A stretch of 64,000 nucleotides of DNA from Aspidiotus rigidus (GCA_035079385.1 JAVHKY010000054.1:1611001-1675000); one strand, 5' to 3'. Numbered from the stretch's first letter, positions 25,641 to 36,867 are shown. Program-made: numbers and translations. The notes: generated from the letters alone by a model not told the origin.

Positions 25641-28490
25641 GCCAGCAATATGGTAGTCGATTCATTCCGAAGAAATCGGCTGGAAATTTTGGGCAAAAAT
25701 GAGTGACCGCGGTTTACACAAAAATAGACCAAAAAAAAAGAGTAAAAATATTGGTAGATGTTGAGGAAAAATCTACTCAAAATGGATCAAGGTATCTCGC
25801 AAAATATCTGCCCAGAAATCGACAAGAAATCTTAGTCAAAGTTGAGTGATAAATACAATATCAATTTTCGACTATGAAACGAGGAAAAATTCCATTTTGT
25901 ATTGACAATTATAACGACCAAAAAAATGGGTCAAAATGTATTCGGCATAGTGATCAAAAATCAACTAAAAATATGATCAAAATTTAGTAGGAATAATATC
26001 AGACCAACAATCAACTGAAATGAATAGACAAAATTTGGTCGATTTATAACAAAAATTTACTAAAAATCAACCATTTTCTGATGGTACCATAATTTTTGGT
26101 CTTTTTTAAGTCGTACGACCAAAAACCAACTAATGTCGCCCATATAGTGATGGTCGATTTGGTTTATCGGGTTGGGACATGGCAACTTGGGGAAACAAAA
26201 TTATTAATTGAGAAACAAGCTTACATCATTCCGCTTGAAAAGAAAAGGGAGTGAAAGCATCACAAAAAGAATTGATAGGCAGTTGAAACGAAAAAAATTC
26301 TCTTGCAGGTTTCTGAAAATATCCCTTCGTAGTCTTTCATACGTTTTGGTATTGAGTGAATATTTTCCAGCTACTGTAAAAATCTTTCCTTACCAAATGA
26401 TAGTTCTAATATAAATTTTTCTAAAATTCCTCTTGCACTAAGGACAACCCTCACTGAAAAACAGTGAAATTAAAGTCTCTACCCCCTCTTTTTGGTAACC
26501 CAGCTTCATCGCCCTCATCCCCGATAATTTTTCGAGAACTAGCGAGTCTTTTAATTCACAACCTCGATACTGAGTAAAGATTTATTCGACTTCAAGGACG
26601 TCATAATTGTGCAGCTCATAAGAAGGAACGCGTTTTTAAGAAACATGGAACCTTAAGACGTCATTAATAATTTTAATACTGTCTTACAGACGCTATGATG
26701 AGTTATCGTCGCTGATATGACTTCACTTAGCCTTCCGGTCTTCTTTCATCGATTTTGTGCGCCTTTTCACTCGTTCTCTCCGTTGTCAATATTTATTCGC
26801 TCTAATAATCAGGACATCGGCATAAAATGTGAATAAATTTGTCAAAATTGGTGCCAACATCTTCTGTTTGTTCATCATCATTATTTTCCGCGGATAAATA
26901 TATTTTCGCTCTATCCTTCGCCTCTGGAAAATTATAATATACTGTCTGCTATTTTTTTATTTAATTGAACGCTGTGCTCCTCGAGAAGTATCGATATTGC
27001 AGTAGGTATTGCAACCATGAATTTTTTTCAACGAAATCGCATGTTTTTTTGGGCATATCTAGGATCATGTAGATTTGATTGAAGAACATTTCATCTTAAT
27101 TATCTACAATTTACCGGTCATCTCGATCAAGAATTTGGTAAATTTTGTACTTGATCCCGTACAGGTACCTCCGTTTACTATGTTTATATCACCAAAATAT
27201 TCTAATAAAGTACACATAGGTAGGTTACTCGTACTTTGTCTTTGATGATATAAAATCCGATAAAAATGTTTACAGCGAAAGAGAGGTACTTCAGATAGGG
27301 AAAATAAATCTACCGCGAAGGCACAAAGAGACAGGGTAGAGTTGAATAAAAAAAGACTTCGTAAGAGAAGGAGGAAAACAGAAATCTAAGCTGAATACTT
27401 CGTAAATTAGGTTATCGACCGCGACGAGGAAATAAACATTAATACACAGTTCTTATGTTTCCCGTTCCAGTACTCTTTCAGCCTTTATTCGGCTCTAAAC
27501 AATATTCCTTTTTTTTTTTTTGTTTTTTTTTTTTGTTTCCTCCAATCTCGAAAATATTTATCAGCATTAGTCAACTCTTCTTACGAGTGGTAAACTCCTT
27601 CATAATTTGTTTTGTATGCAACATAGGTTCAATAAAATCTCTTTGAAAGTACATAATTAAATACCGGTATTCTATGCGTTCATCGAGATCACATAAATCG
27701 AAGAAAAGTATGATAATTTTCCATGGCGGGCTCTTGTATACTTCGGAGTTTCGTATCGAAAATGAGGCCCTTGGAAATTTACGATGAGCAACGCCAAAAG
27801 GAGAAAAATTTTGAGGCGGGTAAGAAATCCGAGTTTGTGATTCTCGAGAGGGAAACGAAAACTGAAAATATATGGATTCCCATGCGCTCGATGAATGTTA
27901 AAGAGGTTAAAACCCGCAGACGAATAGAACAACAACTTCGATTAAAAAATTGTTTTTCCATTTCGTCTAGAGGCAAAAATTTGAAAAACATTCGCCAGTA
28001 ACTATGCGAGAGTAAATTCTTTTTTTGGCATTTATCGTTACGCCAAGAAAACGGTGATTGAATGACAAAGAATTTTGAGTTTGCAGTAAATAAATGTATT
28101 TGACGACGCCGGATGACCTGATGGTCAAAAAGTGTGAAAGGCAGATTAAAAAAATAAAAATTTTTCAACAGGGGGGAAAAGACGTTTTCTACAAAAGAAG
28201 GAAAAAAAAGGATAGAAAAAATTCTTGAGTAGTTTCATACAAAAAAGGGCGTCCTCTGTTCCACCGCTGCTAGTTAGCATAGGCAGGACTGGCTACCTGT
28301 GACTGAATTTATGCCCTGTGAACCACTTGATGACGTGTCCAACATCGTCTTCATCGGTTCACCTCTACTTCTTCTTCCCTTTGGCGTGTAATTCCATAAT
28401 ATCCTGGGGGATCGATCATAACATACTTCACCAATCTTTTTATGCTTCCCATAATCGGCTCTACGTTTAACTCGTCAAGGATTTGTGTCT
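25641..28490. other. Unannotated stretch
   Basis: Positions 25690-26130 repeatedly use phrases such as GACCAAAAATCAACTAAAAA and GGTCGATTT, suggesting an old degenerate repeat. Opposed frames at 27723-28001 (plus) and 27779-28168 (minus) overlap and neither has a recognised domain. Confidence 0.35.
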
Positions 28491-28501
28491 TTTCGTAGAG
28501 C

Positions 28502-28723
28502 CTAAATTTTACTTCCGCATAGTAATACGAGGCGTGCCAAGATGTTATAGACCCTTATCCTCGTTTCGCGTCTGACATTTTTTGCCGGCATAGCTCCATT
28601 GAGAGCTCCAGTTACTTTCAGAAACTTCTCTATTTTCGAGTCCACGTCTACTTCTCCTTGCTGGGATATTCCGCAGCCGTTATACTCGAAAGTATTCACC
28701 TGTTCTATCACGCGGTTTCTCAC
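28502..28723 (-). pseudogene. LINE reverse-transcriptase C-terminal fragment
   Basis: A 73-residue frame contains V-N-T-F-E-Y-N-G-C-G-I-S, D-S-K-I-E-K-F-L-K-V-T-G, and R-I-R-V-Y-N-I-L-A-R-L-V-L-L-C-G-S. These match the conserved segment just after the RT palm in many arthropod non-LTR retrotransposons (pattern FxYLGxxIS ... KIxxYNxLxxPxLLYGSE). It ends in a stop where the family continues with a W-rich block. It is a truncated relic. Confidence 0.7.
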
Positions 28724-28739
28724 GACTATTTTGCAAACG

Positions 28740-29310
28740 ATCTACCGCATATTAAAGAAACGGCAAAATCCTCAGAGTTTAAAAAGTCTTATCCTTCTCC
28801 CTCTTGTAACCGTAAAACTCTTTTTCCCCTTCCACCATACCCTAGTCCAATCTATCCTAGATTGTGGATTACTTATGTATGGACTCGCACCACTTCTAGA
28901 CATGCAGTTCAAAAGTCCGCCATTCGCATTTGTACGGGCGCTTTTCTTCCTAACCCTGCTCCAAGTCTAGTCGGCGAATCAGGTTATTCATCTTCACATT
29001 TTTGTCGACTCTACTTGACTGCCGGGCTCTTCACCTCTGTCTTGAAACTTCATCAAACCCCGGTTCACAACTTTTTCTTTATTCTTTAATGCCTCCTCAA
29101 ATCGTCTCACTAATCGCAGAACTTTCCCGCTCGCATACGAACATTGTAGCATCAACTACCCTCTCCCCGTCACATTTTCGCATGTCCATCTCTAGCTTCT
29201 CTCCCCCCCCCACCCACCAAATTTCACCATCCATCGGAACAACTCTCGCCGATGACCTCCCATCCATCTCTTATCTAAGAGCAGCAAATTATATCCAACG
29301 CATCTGAAAT
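28740..29310 (+). pseudogene. Jockey/I-type LINE 3' fragment, frameshifted
   Basis: Two overlapping frames alternate. One has the L-V-x-S-I-L-D-C-G-x-x-M-Y-G segment and the other has the A-I-R-I-C-T-G-A-F-L-P-N-P segment. Both are diagnostic of the end of RT in Jockey/I-clade elements. At least two frameshifts separate them. The element is on the opposite strand from the adjacent LINE fragment. Confidence 0.65.
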
Positions 29311-29539
29311 TGATTTTTCATCAAGCTCATAATCCGAGTGCAGTTAAGAGCTTGTAAAAATTAAAAGTAAAAAAGGAAGTCGGATCGAGGTAGTTTACCT
29401 CGGAGTGAGGATATGGACTATCATATTTAGTCGTTACGTCACATTTATCTTTAGGCTTCCCTATTCCAATGATTGATAACGGTTTATCATGATTTGAAAA
29501 TAATAAAGAAAACTATGAGACTAAGTACCAAAGCAAAAA

Positions 29540-29850
29540 AACTCACAGGTTCTTTAACGGAGTTGAACGAATGGTGGCAGGGAATCATGTGGCACGAAAT
29601 TAGAAACTCATTCGATAGGAGAGAATCGGAACCTAAGGAGACTGATCTATGACGACATTAGATTGTCACGTCACAAGGCTGACCTATTATGACGTCTTTA
29701 AATTGTGACGTCACAGCCTTGGAATTTTGAGCTGAGGGGACTTGAAAAAACTGATCTATGATGTCATCAGACTGTGACGTCACAAGACTAATTTATGACG
29801 TCATCAAATTGTGACGTCACAGACTCGGACTTTGGAACTATGTACGATAG
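29540..29850 (+). repeat. TGACGTCA-rich repeat copy, densest cluster
   Basis: It starts with the shared AAAACTCACAGGTTC block and holds four exact TGACGTCA octamers at about 29706, 29775, 29797 and 29811, plus near-matches at 29660 and 29692. They are arranged as alternating TATGACGTCATCA and TTGTGACGTCACA. The GATAGG module at about 29842 precedes a PLE insertion. The copy appears to resume at 32520. Confidence 0.65.
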
Positions 29851-29919
29851 GCAGGAGATTCAGTAAAATTTCGACCTCAAGCCGAAAGATTGAGAGTGAA
29901 GAACGAAATTGGTGAACTC

Positions 29920-32107
29920 TACAAGAAATCACCAGGCTGAATGGTCTACTGTACGATCAATATTTCCATCTGTCCAGGTTACTCCACCCGCAAGAAGTCA
30001 AAGAAATGATGTTCGAAAAAGGAGGAGAGGGGAAGAAAGGAGAAGACTATGTGGAAAAACGAGTGGAAGCCCAAACAAAACAGATCAAGAAGAAGCTTGC
30101 CGAACTGACCCGGAAGAAAGAAGAAAGAAAGGAAGAGACAGCGAGAGTTGAGCACAAATTTGCTCCCAGAACCGAGAATTTATCAAGCGTCACCTTCACA
30201 GAAGAAGAAAGAAGACTGCTGGACAAAGGCATCAAGTACGTGCAGCCAGAGAGGCTGAACCAGTGTGTAGGCTTGAAAGCATGACCATTAGCTGCGAACA
30301 AGTAATCCAAATCATGGAACACGAAGTGATACCAGAAGCCCGGACTAAAATTGGGAAAGTGCTGTTGGACATCAAAGAGGATATGTGCCGAACCTATGAC
30401 AGAACGCAAGTAATGCAGAGGAAGGTCACAAATCTACAAAAGAAGATCCGACAGAACAACCTGATTTTGACAAAGGCGGACAAGGGCAGCACGGTAGTGG
30501 TAATGGAGAAGGAGGACTACACCCAAAAAGTGGAGTCGTACATCGCAGTTAATGGATACCAAGAGCTGGCAAGGGACCCAACGCGGAAATACCAAGATGA
30601 CCTGAAAGCTGTGTTGAAACGGAACAACGTATCCGGCAATGGAAGGACGCTTGAGATGAACCCGGTTGCACCAAAACTCAAGGGGCTTGTAAAGCTCCAC
30701 AAAGCGAACCGTCCGATGAGACCCCTGGTCAACAGCATTTAATGACCATGCTACAAGGTAGCAAAGATCGTAGCCACATTCCTGGAAGAAAAATACCAGT
30801 TTGCACCCAGACGAAGTATCAGAAACAACGGCGAGCTGATTGAGCAACTGGACAAGTTGGAAATCAGGAGTAACGACAAGCTGATATCCTTTGATGTGAC
30901 TAATATGTTTGGTACCATACTGAAAGAGGAACTTCTCACTCTGCTCAAAAACAACAGATACCATGGGAACCCCGATGGGTCGAAGTACGCCAACATAGTG
31001 GAGGAGATCTTGAGCCAGAATTACTGCCGCTTCAATAACAGGTTCTACAGTCAGGAAAGGGGACTTGCGATGGGATCACGGCTGTCACCAATACTGGCGG
31101 AAATATTCATGAATGATATGGAAAACAAGATATTGAAGGACAGCAAGTTCTGAAACTCGATCAAACACTGGTCCAGATATGTAGATGATATCCTAATTGT
31201 GTGGTCAGGCACTGATAGACAGGTGGATCTATTCCTTTCAGAAATGAACGCGATGAATGAGAGCATCAAATTCACAGTAGAAAAAGGCAATGAGACAATC
31301 AACTATTTGGACCTTACACTCGCAGTGGAGAACAATAGGATAGAATACAAAATCTACAGGAAGCCGTCGCATATTTACACCATCATCCCAAATGACTCCT
31401 ACCACCATCCCAGGCACAAGTTACCGGCAATCCAGAACTACTGCTATCGGGCAATTTCTATCCTCAAGAACAACGAAGAGAAAAGGAAAGAGATTGAGAT
31501 AGTAAAGCAGATCGCAGAAGCCAATGGCTACCGCAGATGTGTGGTGGAGGGAGTCTTTAGGAAAATGGAAACAAAGAAATGAACCTATGATAGCATAGTG
31601 AGAAAGTACTCCGGATCGATACCATATATAGGAAAGTACACAAACAAGGTGATAAAGGCGTTCAATGGCTACGATGTGAATGTGGGTATCCAGAATAACC
31701 AACCCATGGTGAAGAGAATCAGCAATGACCAGACAGAACAAAAGGACAAGGAAAGCTTGAGCGGAGTGTACAAGCTCAGTTGTGAACAGTGCGAGGGGAT
31801 CTATATCGGTGAGACTGGGAGAAAGTTTGAGATCAGGAGAAAGGAGCACAAAACGTCGAGGGAGAAAGAAGATGGCAAGTCACTGTTTGGGAAACACTGT
31901 AACGAGGAAAACCACGATGGAGAGGGAATATTTGAAGTCATACACGTAGAGAATCGCACAAAGAGAAGAAAACTCTGGGAACAAATGGAGATTGCAAAAG
32001 CCAAGAGGAAGAAAGCCTGCCTCTTGAACAATGTCATCACATTTGACAGCGAAAAATTATTCGACCTGGTGATTGGACGAGAGAAGAAGGACGGAACCAA
32101 CCAATGA
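29920..32107 (+). pseudogene. PLE B polyprotein (RT + GIY-YIG), broken
   Basis: N-terminal part: one frame to 30284 with the family block ENLSSVTFTEEERRLLDKGIKY. A frameshift near 30265 moves to the frame that carries the rest. In that frame are the ILTKADKGSTVVVM block, RT motif A SFDVTNMF (about 30890), motif B GLAMGSRLSPILAE (31065), catalytic RYVDDILIVW (31175) and the NYLDLTLAV block (31300). The GIY-YIG nuclease follows, with SGVYKLSC, CEGIYIGETGR and H/C zinc ligands (31760-31930). In-frame stops lie at 30740 (TAA), 31151 (TGA) and 31580 (TGA). All catalytic motifs survive, so the copy is young but inactive. Confidence 0.85.
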
Positions 32108-32160
32108 GACGGCAGGAATCCAGGTAGCCAATAGAAACGCAGCATTTAGAACAATAGATT

Positions 32161-32297
32161 GAACCAATCACAAAGCAGTATGTTTTAGCCAATAAGAACA
32201 CAATGTCATATTATTGAAAGAATAAGTTTCTAAGAAGTGAACCAATCACAACACAGAATTGTTATAGCCAATAAGATCACAGTGTTATACTATAAAA
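32161..32297 (+). promoter_or_regulatory. Duplicated CCAAT boxes and TATA motif in the PLE B tail
   Basis: GAACCAATCAC occurs at 32161 and 32239 (78-bp spacing), and AGCCAATAAGA follows each. A further AGCCAATAG lies near 32130. TATAAAA is at 32291-32297, about 40 bp before the hammerhead fold. CCAAT boxes upstream of a TATA motif look like a Pol II promoter carried in the element terminus; function is inferred. Confidence 0.5.
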
Positions 32298-32331
32298 ACT
32301 CATGGTTAAGGCCTTGTTCTCCAGTTGCGAC

Positions 32332-32369
32332 ACAACTGATGATGGGATAACACCCGAATGTACTCTTGT
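32332..32369 (+). ncRNA. Hammerhead ribozyme-like motif in the PLE B tail
   Basis: Order: stem I strand ACAA (32332-32335), conserved CTGATGA (32336-32342), one T, stem II GGG (44-46) and CCC (53-55) with a 6-nt loop, conserved GAA (56-58), short stem III TGTACT (59-64), C at the cleavage position (65), stem I strand TTGT (66-69). Stem I pairs 4/4 and stem II 3/3. Stem III would be the palindrome AGTACT but for one change at its first base. PLE terminal repeats are known to carry minimal type I hammerheads. Confidence 0.7.
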
Positions 32370-32519
32370 ATAAGCAACTAATAAAGTAGATGTGTACAAT
32401 TGAAAAACTCTTTTTCAATATTAGTGCTCTACTTACAGCTCACTTACTCATTATGTGTTCCGATAATAAAATAATAGAAGGACTTGTCCAGACGAGTATA
32501 TCATAAACAAAAGCTATAT

Positions 32520-32600
32520 TTGCATGCCGGCCAGACGGCGGGCATTTTTCCGAAAAACTTCCCGATAAAACAGGTTCCCTGTTAATACAACACTCAGCGC
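32520..32600 (+). repeat. Continuation of the TGACGTCA repeat copy
   Basis: GCCGGCCAGACGG followed by CCCGATAAAACAGGTTCCC matches the sequences on both sides of the foldback element (8470-8483 and 11030-11090). Confidence 0.6.
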
Positions 32601-32693
32601 TATTAAGAGTTATACAATAACTCCATTAATTGTTCAAATTCCTCACCTGAATAGGGAACTGTACGAATGAGACTAATATGGCGGCCCATGTCT

Positions 32694-33186
32694 TCACTCG
32701 TATTTGTTTAGCAAGTTAGGAGCGAATGTTAATTTTGTAGCGATGGCTTCGGTTTCCTCGAAGGGATTCATTGAGTTACTTTTCTTGCTGTGGTTGAGTA
32801 ACGAGATCGAAAGTTTATTTGAGTCGTGACCATTCTGCTGGCTGTAGTTAAAAACAGCTGTATTTTTGTTCCGGTGTTCATTGAAGCATGTAGGCAGGAC
32901 AATCTTCACGTGATACGCGGCAAGCTCCCACAGCCTCCATAATTGAGGCTTTGTCCTTGAGTGAGGTCAGATTCGAGACGGTTAAGATAGGGTTTTTAAC
33001 CGAATCGACGAAATTCAGCATGGTAAAGCTTCGAGAAGTTCCTGCCGTTTTGATATGTTTCATGTCTTTAGTGACACCTGATCCCAATCTGAAAATGTCC
33101 AAGTACACCCCTCCTTCCTCAGTCCGGCAAATTAAAGGATTTAGAATATTTTTAAGGAAAATTTTTTCATCAGAATCAAACTTCAA
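32694..33186 (-). CDS. Uncharacterised coding-like region, two frames
   Basis: On the minus strand a 102-residue frame (33186-32878) overlaps a 71-residue frame (32909-32694). Both have balanced amino-acid composition with charged and hydrophobic residues, unlike most random frames nearby. No domain is recognised. It may be a broken transposon gene or the exon pair of an unknown gene. Support is weak. Confidence 0.2.
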
Positions 33187-33189
33187 GCG

Positions 33190-34848
33190 TTTTTGTGTGA
33201 TCTGTGCTAATGGTCTTCCAGTATTTTATCATATCATGCTCCGAATTTTGACGTGGATATATCTAATGACCGGGCGTCATTGGAATTCGCGTTTCAAAAT
33301 AGGCGTCGTTAGACCTTGACCAACTTTTGAGTCCAGGGAGAAATTTTGACCTTTCGTACCTTTATTAGACTAGGCTTAGCATACAGGATACTAGGTTATA
33401 CTATAGGCCTATATCAAGACGTATGCTAGCCTTCATTATACTGCTGGGTTAGGAAATGCCATTGGAGTGAGCTAAGAGGATATAAGAAAACGACCTCACG
33501 AGGACGCCGCGTCGCTTGCAGATATGAAAAATTGAGATTTTTTTTCAATGATAATTTTTGACGTGGAACACGTCTTGTATATCGAGGAAAAATCGAGCAT
33601 AATCGAGCGACAGATAAAAACGACAGATTTAAAAACGACAGATTTTCCATAGCATCCCATGTTAGGTAGCAACAGATTTTAGGTAGCTAAAAAGGTAGGC
33701 TCCCTGGCGAGGCGCATAGACCTTTTCAATTCTAAAGATCATCTCACTTTCTTTGAGTTTCTCCTTCACCTTCCTTCAAAGAGGTGGGGTAAGGGGAATA
33801 AATGAGAAATTTTGTAACTCGTTCAACAGAAAATAATCAGTGCGAATGTGCGCGTGCGTCCATGCACATCTCTACCCCTCGGGTGATTCAGAAATTTGCG
33901 AGTGCACCCCGCATGGTGAATTCAAAATTTGCGTGCGTCCGTGCAAATGATCTTGGGATAATTTCGAAATCCTGATCCCTACCCTGATTTCATGATTTGC
34001 GTGCGTCCGAGATGTGTGCGTCCGTGAAAATGACCATGGGACTTGTAAAAATTTCGATATCTACAGCAAGGAAGGGGTCGAAAGGCGGAAGCCCAAAATA
34101 TTTTATATCAGGCTTATGCTAAACCGAGATAGGAACCGAGAAAGAGGGCGAACGAGCGGAGCGAGTGAGCCCCACGAAAGGTTACCTCAAAATATTTCTC
34201 ATAGAAGACTTAAATTTTTCATACCATTCCAATACAACAGCAAGACAGCTCGTTCGCCCCACGAAAGTCGATACCTCAAAATATTTCTCATACAAGACTT
34301 ATACGACGCCAAGGTAGGTAACGGGGTAAACGAGTAATATCTCACGAACACTTGACCTAGTAGAAGCCTAGACTAAAATATTTCAAGATCACGGAATACT
34401 CAACAATCATAGTTTCTAGATCTAAATCCATAAGCGCAATTAGAGAAGTAAAATTATAATATGAAAGTCGAGGAATAGATAATCTCACTTTCTTTAAGCT
34501 TCTCCTTCCTCTAAGAAGGTGGGGTAGGTGGAATAAATAAGAAATTCACCCCCAAAATAGATACTGAGAAAGACATGAAATATGATCTTTATTTATTTGC
34601 CTATGCCAGAAAATTTCGAAACAAAGAACGTGGTCCACGCCTTATCTATTCAGTTTGACTGAAAGTAAATCAATTGGGGGGGGGTCCAGGGGGGCCCCGC
34701 CCCCCTCGCGAGGCGCGGAGCGCCGAGATTTTTTTATATTTTTTCAAATCCAACTTCTTTTTCTGTCTTAAGTTTCAATGGATTTCCTTAGATGGCACTT
34801 CTTGATCAGCAAAATCGACGACGAGGAGTGCGGAGAGGCATTATGTTA
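33190..34848. other. Repetitive non-coding stretch
   Basis: Positions 33840-34030 reiterate TTTGCGTGCGTCCGTGCAAA. The pair 33725-33810 and 34480-34550 is a direct repeat (ATCTCACTTTCTTT, AGGTGGGGTA, GGAATAAAT). Positions 34145-34180 and 34250-34300 repeat CCCCACGAAAG and ACCTCAAAATATTTCTCATA. A G/C block lies at 34676-34727. No gene is supported. Confidence 0.5.
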
Positions 34849-35528
34849 CTAACGGTAGCGACGTAGCTGCTGATTGTAAGCAGTATCATTATTATACGAG
34901 TGAGTTTGAATGGGAGGAGGATATACACGACCAAAACTTTCCGGAAGACTAGCATTTTGTACAAATTGTGTGTTTGGATTGTTGGAAGTTGCTGGATGGT
35001 ACGCGGCTGTTGGATTAGACGCTGCCCCAGAGATAGTCGATTGAGATACAGTTGGAGTCAAACCAAACTGCGCACCTATGGAAATAGTCGATTGAGGCAC
35101 AGTGGGAGTCAATCCAAACTGCCCACCTATTGACATACCAGTGGTTGGTATACCAGTCGGCATATTAAGCTGTTGAGTCATCATCTGCGAAGTAGAAATG
35201 TTAGAATTCACATACGCCGACATTTCTCCGGGTATGAGTGGTTGCTGTTCTCCATACACTGTAGTTTGCTGTGGAAGTTGTACTTGTTGCAAAACAGCCG
35301 GTCTACCGTACAGATCTTCGCCTCCGTATTGTAGATGTGGTGGCGGACCGGCAGTAACCTGCGATGAGTCTTTTGGAGGTTTACTTAAGGTTGGGATTTC
35401 CCCACTGCAAAGAGAAGATTTATGTTAGCAACAACAAAAAAGTATGATTTTGTTAATGTGAAAAATAAGTACCCATTGACAATGGTTAACAGAGAGGCAA
35501 TGAGGAGTACAATTATGGACCATTCCAT
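34849..35528 (-). CDS. Secreted Gln/Pro/Thr-rich protein, two exons
   Basis: Exon 1 is 35473-35528 (start, signal peptide MEWSIIVLLIASLLTIVNG). Exon 2 is 34849-35404. The GT/AG intron of 68 bp joins them in frame to 203 residues. The mature part is low-complexity and rich in Gln, Pro, Thr, Ser and Asn, ending R-R-Y-R. It contains a duplicated unit (IGxQFGLTPTVxQSTIS, twice, at about residues 114-150) and proline-rich stretches. No cysteine is seen in the mature chain. Composition suits an extracellular matrix, silk-like, cuticular or salivary protein; no family is recognised. Exon 2 read alone could start at a TTG, but the signal exon with matching splice phase makes the two-exon model better. 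Confidence 0.8.
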
Positions 35529-36507
35529 CTTGAACGAATTATAAATACCTACACATATCTTTCAAACGATCGTACTGAACGTCAAATATAAGGAATAAAT
35601 CATTTAGGTTAAGCTTGAGAGAAGGTTCCAAAGTTATGAAAGTTACTTTTCAAAACAAATATGTACCACCGTCTGTCATAGTATTTGCTAGTTCTGTTCT
35701 ATCTGAACATTCTTTAGAAAGTAGTTTATATTTTCCCAAAACCTGAACGACCTCTATGAACCTCGCTCGTTAGATTTTGCAATTGTGCACACACATGACA
35801 AAGAAAAATTCTTTCTATTTTGTATGGAGCAGATGAAGACAAGTATGGGAAGAAATTCATCGTTGGTATTAAATTTGTGCAAATACTTAATTTCAGATCA
35901 ACTTCTTATTTTATGTGGATGGCCGAGGTTTTTTTTCTTCCATCGTCGGATAGTAAATGATTTAGTCAACTTCAAAACATATATTATTCAACAAGAACGA
36001 GTGAATTTTTTTTCTCTCCTTTCAGTATAGAGGTAATTAGTTTGAATGAAAATGAATTGGTGGAAATACACTGTAATTTTCTTAGCATTTATCGATAGAA
36101 ATATACTTTTTAAATTCTCATAATCAGTGGAGACACTTTCTTGGGGCAACAACCTTAAACGCGTTTTCTGGTTTCTCTCTGTTGCTCTTTTTACTGAATT
36201 AATAAGTATGGAAATGATTAATTAAAAAAGGTAAGGTTTTCTTTCCCATCTGAGCAGTATGTGTCCCGTCTGATTTCAAGTACAATTCGAGAATTAGATT
36301 AGAGTTTGGTCACATTAGTAGAAGGTTTAACTTCATATAGTCGCACTTGAATTCCATTTGTGAAGATCCCAAACATCCACGAATCCGTTTACTACAAGAT
36401 ACTGGTGGTTTCTGAGCCCAAAAATTGAACGAACAATCGCGAAATAAATTTTTCTTCCCAAGTTCAAATTCTTCCAAATTCCTTGACAAATACTGTATTG
36501 CCAAAAA
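35529..36507. other. Upstream of the Gln-rich secreted gene
   Basis: This should contain the promoter of the minus-strand gene. AT-rich, with no coding region or repeat recognised. Confidence 0.4.
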
Positions 36508-36691
36508 ATGTTGCCGACAAATGTTGACAAATGTCGCCAACATGTGCCCAACAAGTGTTGCAGACAAATGTTGCCGACATCTTGCCGACATCATGCCGAC
36601 ATGTGGCCAACAAATGTTGCTGACATGTTGCCGAAAAATGTTGCCGAGGTTGCCAACATGTGGCCAACAAATGTTGCTGACAAATGTTGCC
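36508..36691. repeat. 12-bp minisatellite ATGTTGCCGACA, left block
   Basis: About 14 degenerate copies of ATGTTGCCGACA / ATGTGGCCAACA. The same array in the same orientation resumes at 40374, on the other side of the inverted PLE pair. Confidence 0.85.
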
Positions 36692-36805
36692 GATGAGGAA
36701 GGTGTAAAAATAAATTATCTAAGAAGAAAGGAATCTAAAAAGAAACCAATTTATTAATTCAAATAATTTTACTTTACAACCGTATATAAAACGAAACAAA
36801 TACAG

Positions 36806-36843
36806 GCTGAGCCAGCTTTCGGCTAAAAAGCCATTTTCAAAGC
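36806..36843 (-). ncRNA. Hammerhead-like fold, PLE C1 end
   Basis: Read on the minus strand: stem I GCT...AGC, stem II GGC-TTTTTA-GCC, then GAA, stem III AGC-TG-GCT, then C. All three stems pair fully. The catalytic CUGANGA box is degenerate (TTGAAAA), so cleavage activity is doubtful. Confidence 0.5.
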
Positions 36844-36867
36844 AGTTTGAAACACGTACTGAAGTAA

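Larger units (their letters stand above)
29890..32400 (+). mobile_element. Penelope-like element B, nearly full length
   Basis: A PLE with N-terminal helical region, reverse transcriptase and C-terminal GIY-YIG endonuclease in the expected order. It is followed by a non-coding tail with duplicated CCAAT-box sequence, a TATA-like motif and a hammerhead-ribozyme fold. It is inserted in a copy of the TGACGTCA repeat. The 5' limit is approximate, and no upstream terminal repeat copy was found. Confidence 0.85.

Noticed and set aside
27723..28168. Opposed open frames of 92 and 129 codons
   Set aside because: They overlap on opposite strands with no domain or splice support, so neither can be preferred.
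30047..30964. Long frames antisense to PLE B
   Set aside because: They are shadows of the PLE coding strand; no domains are seen, while the plus strand carries RT and GIY-YIG motifs.
36464..36757. Overlapping frames on both strands around the minisatellite
   Set aside because: The 12-bp unit is a multiple of three, so frames stay open on either strand without coding meaning.
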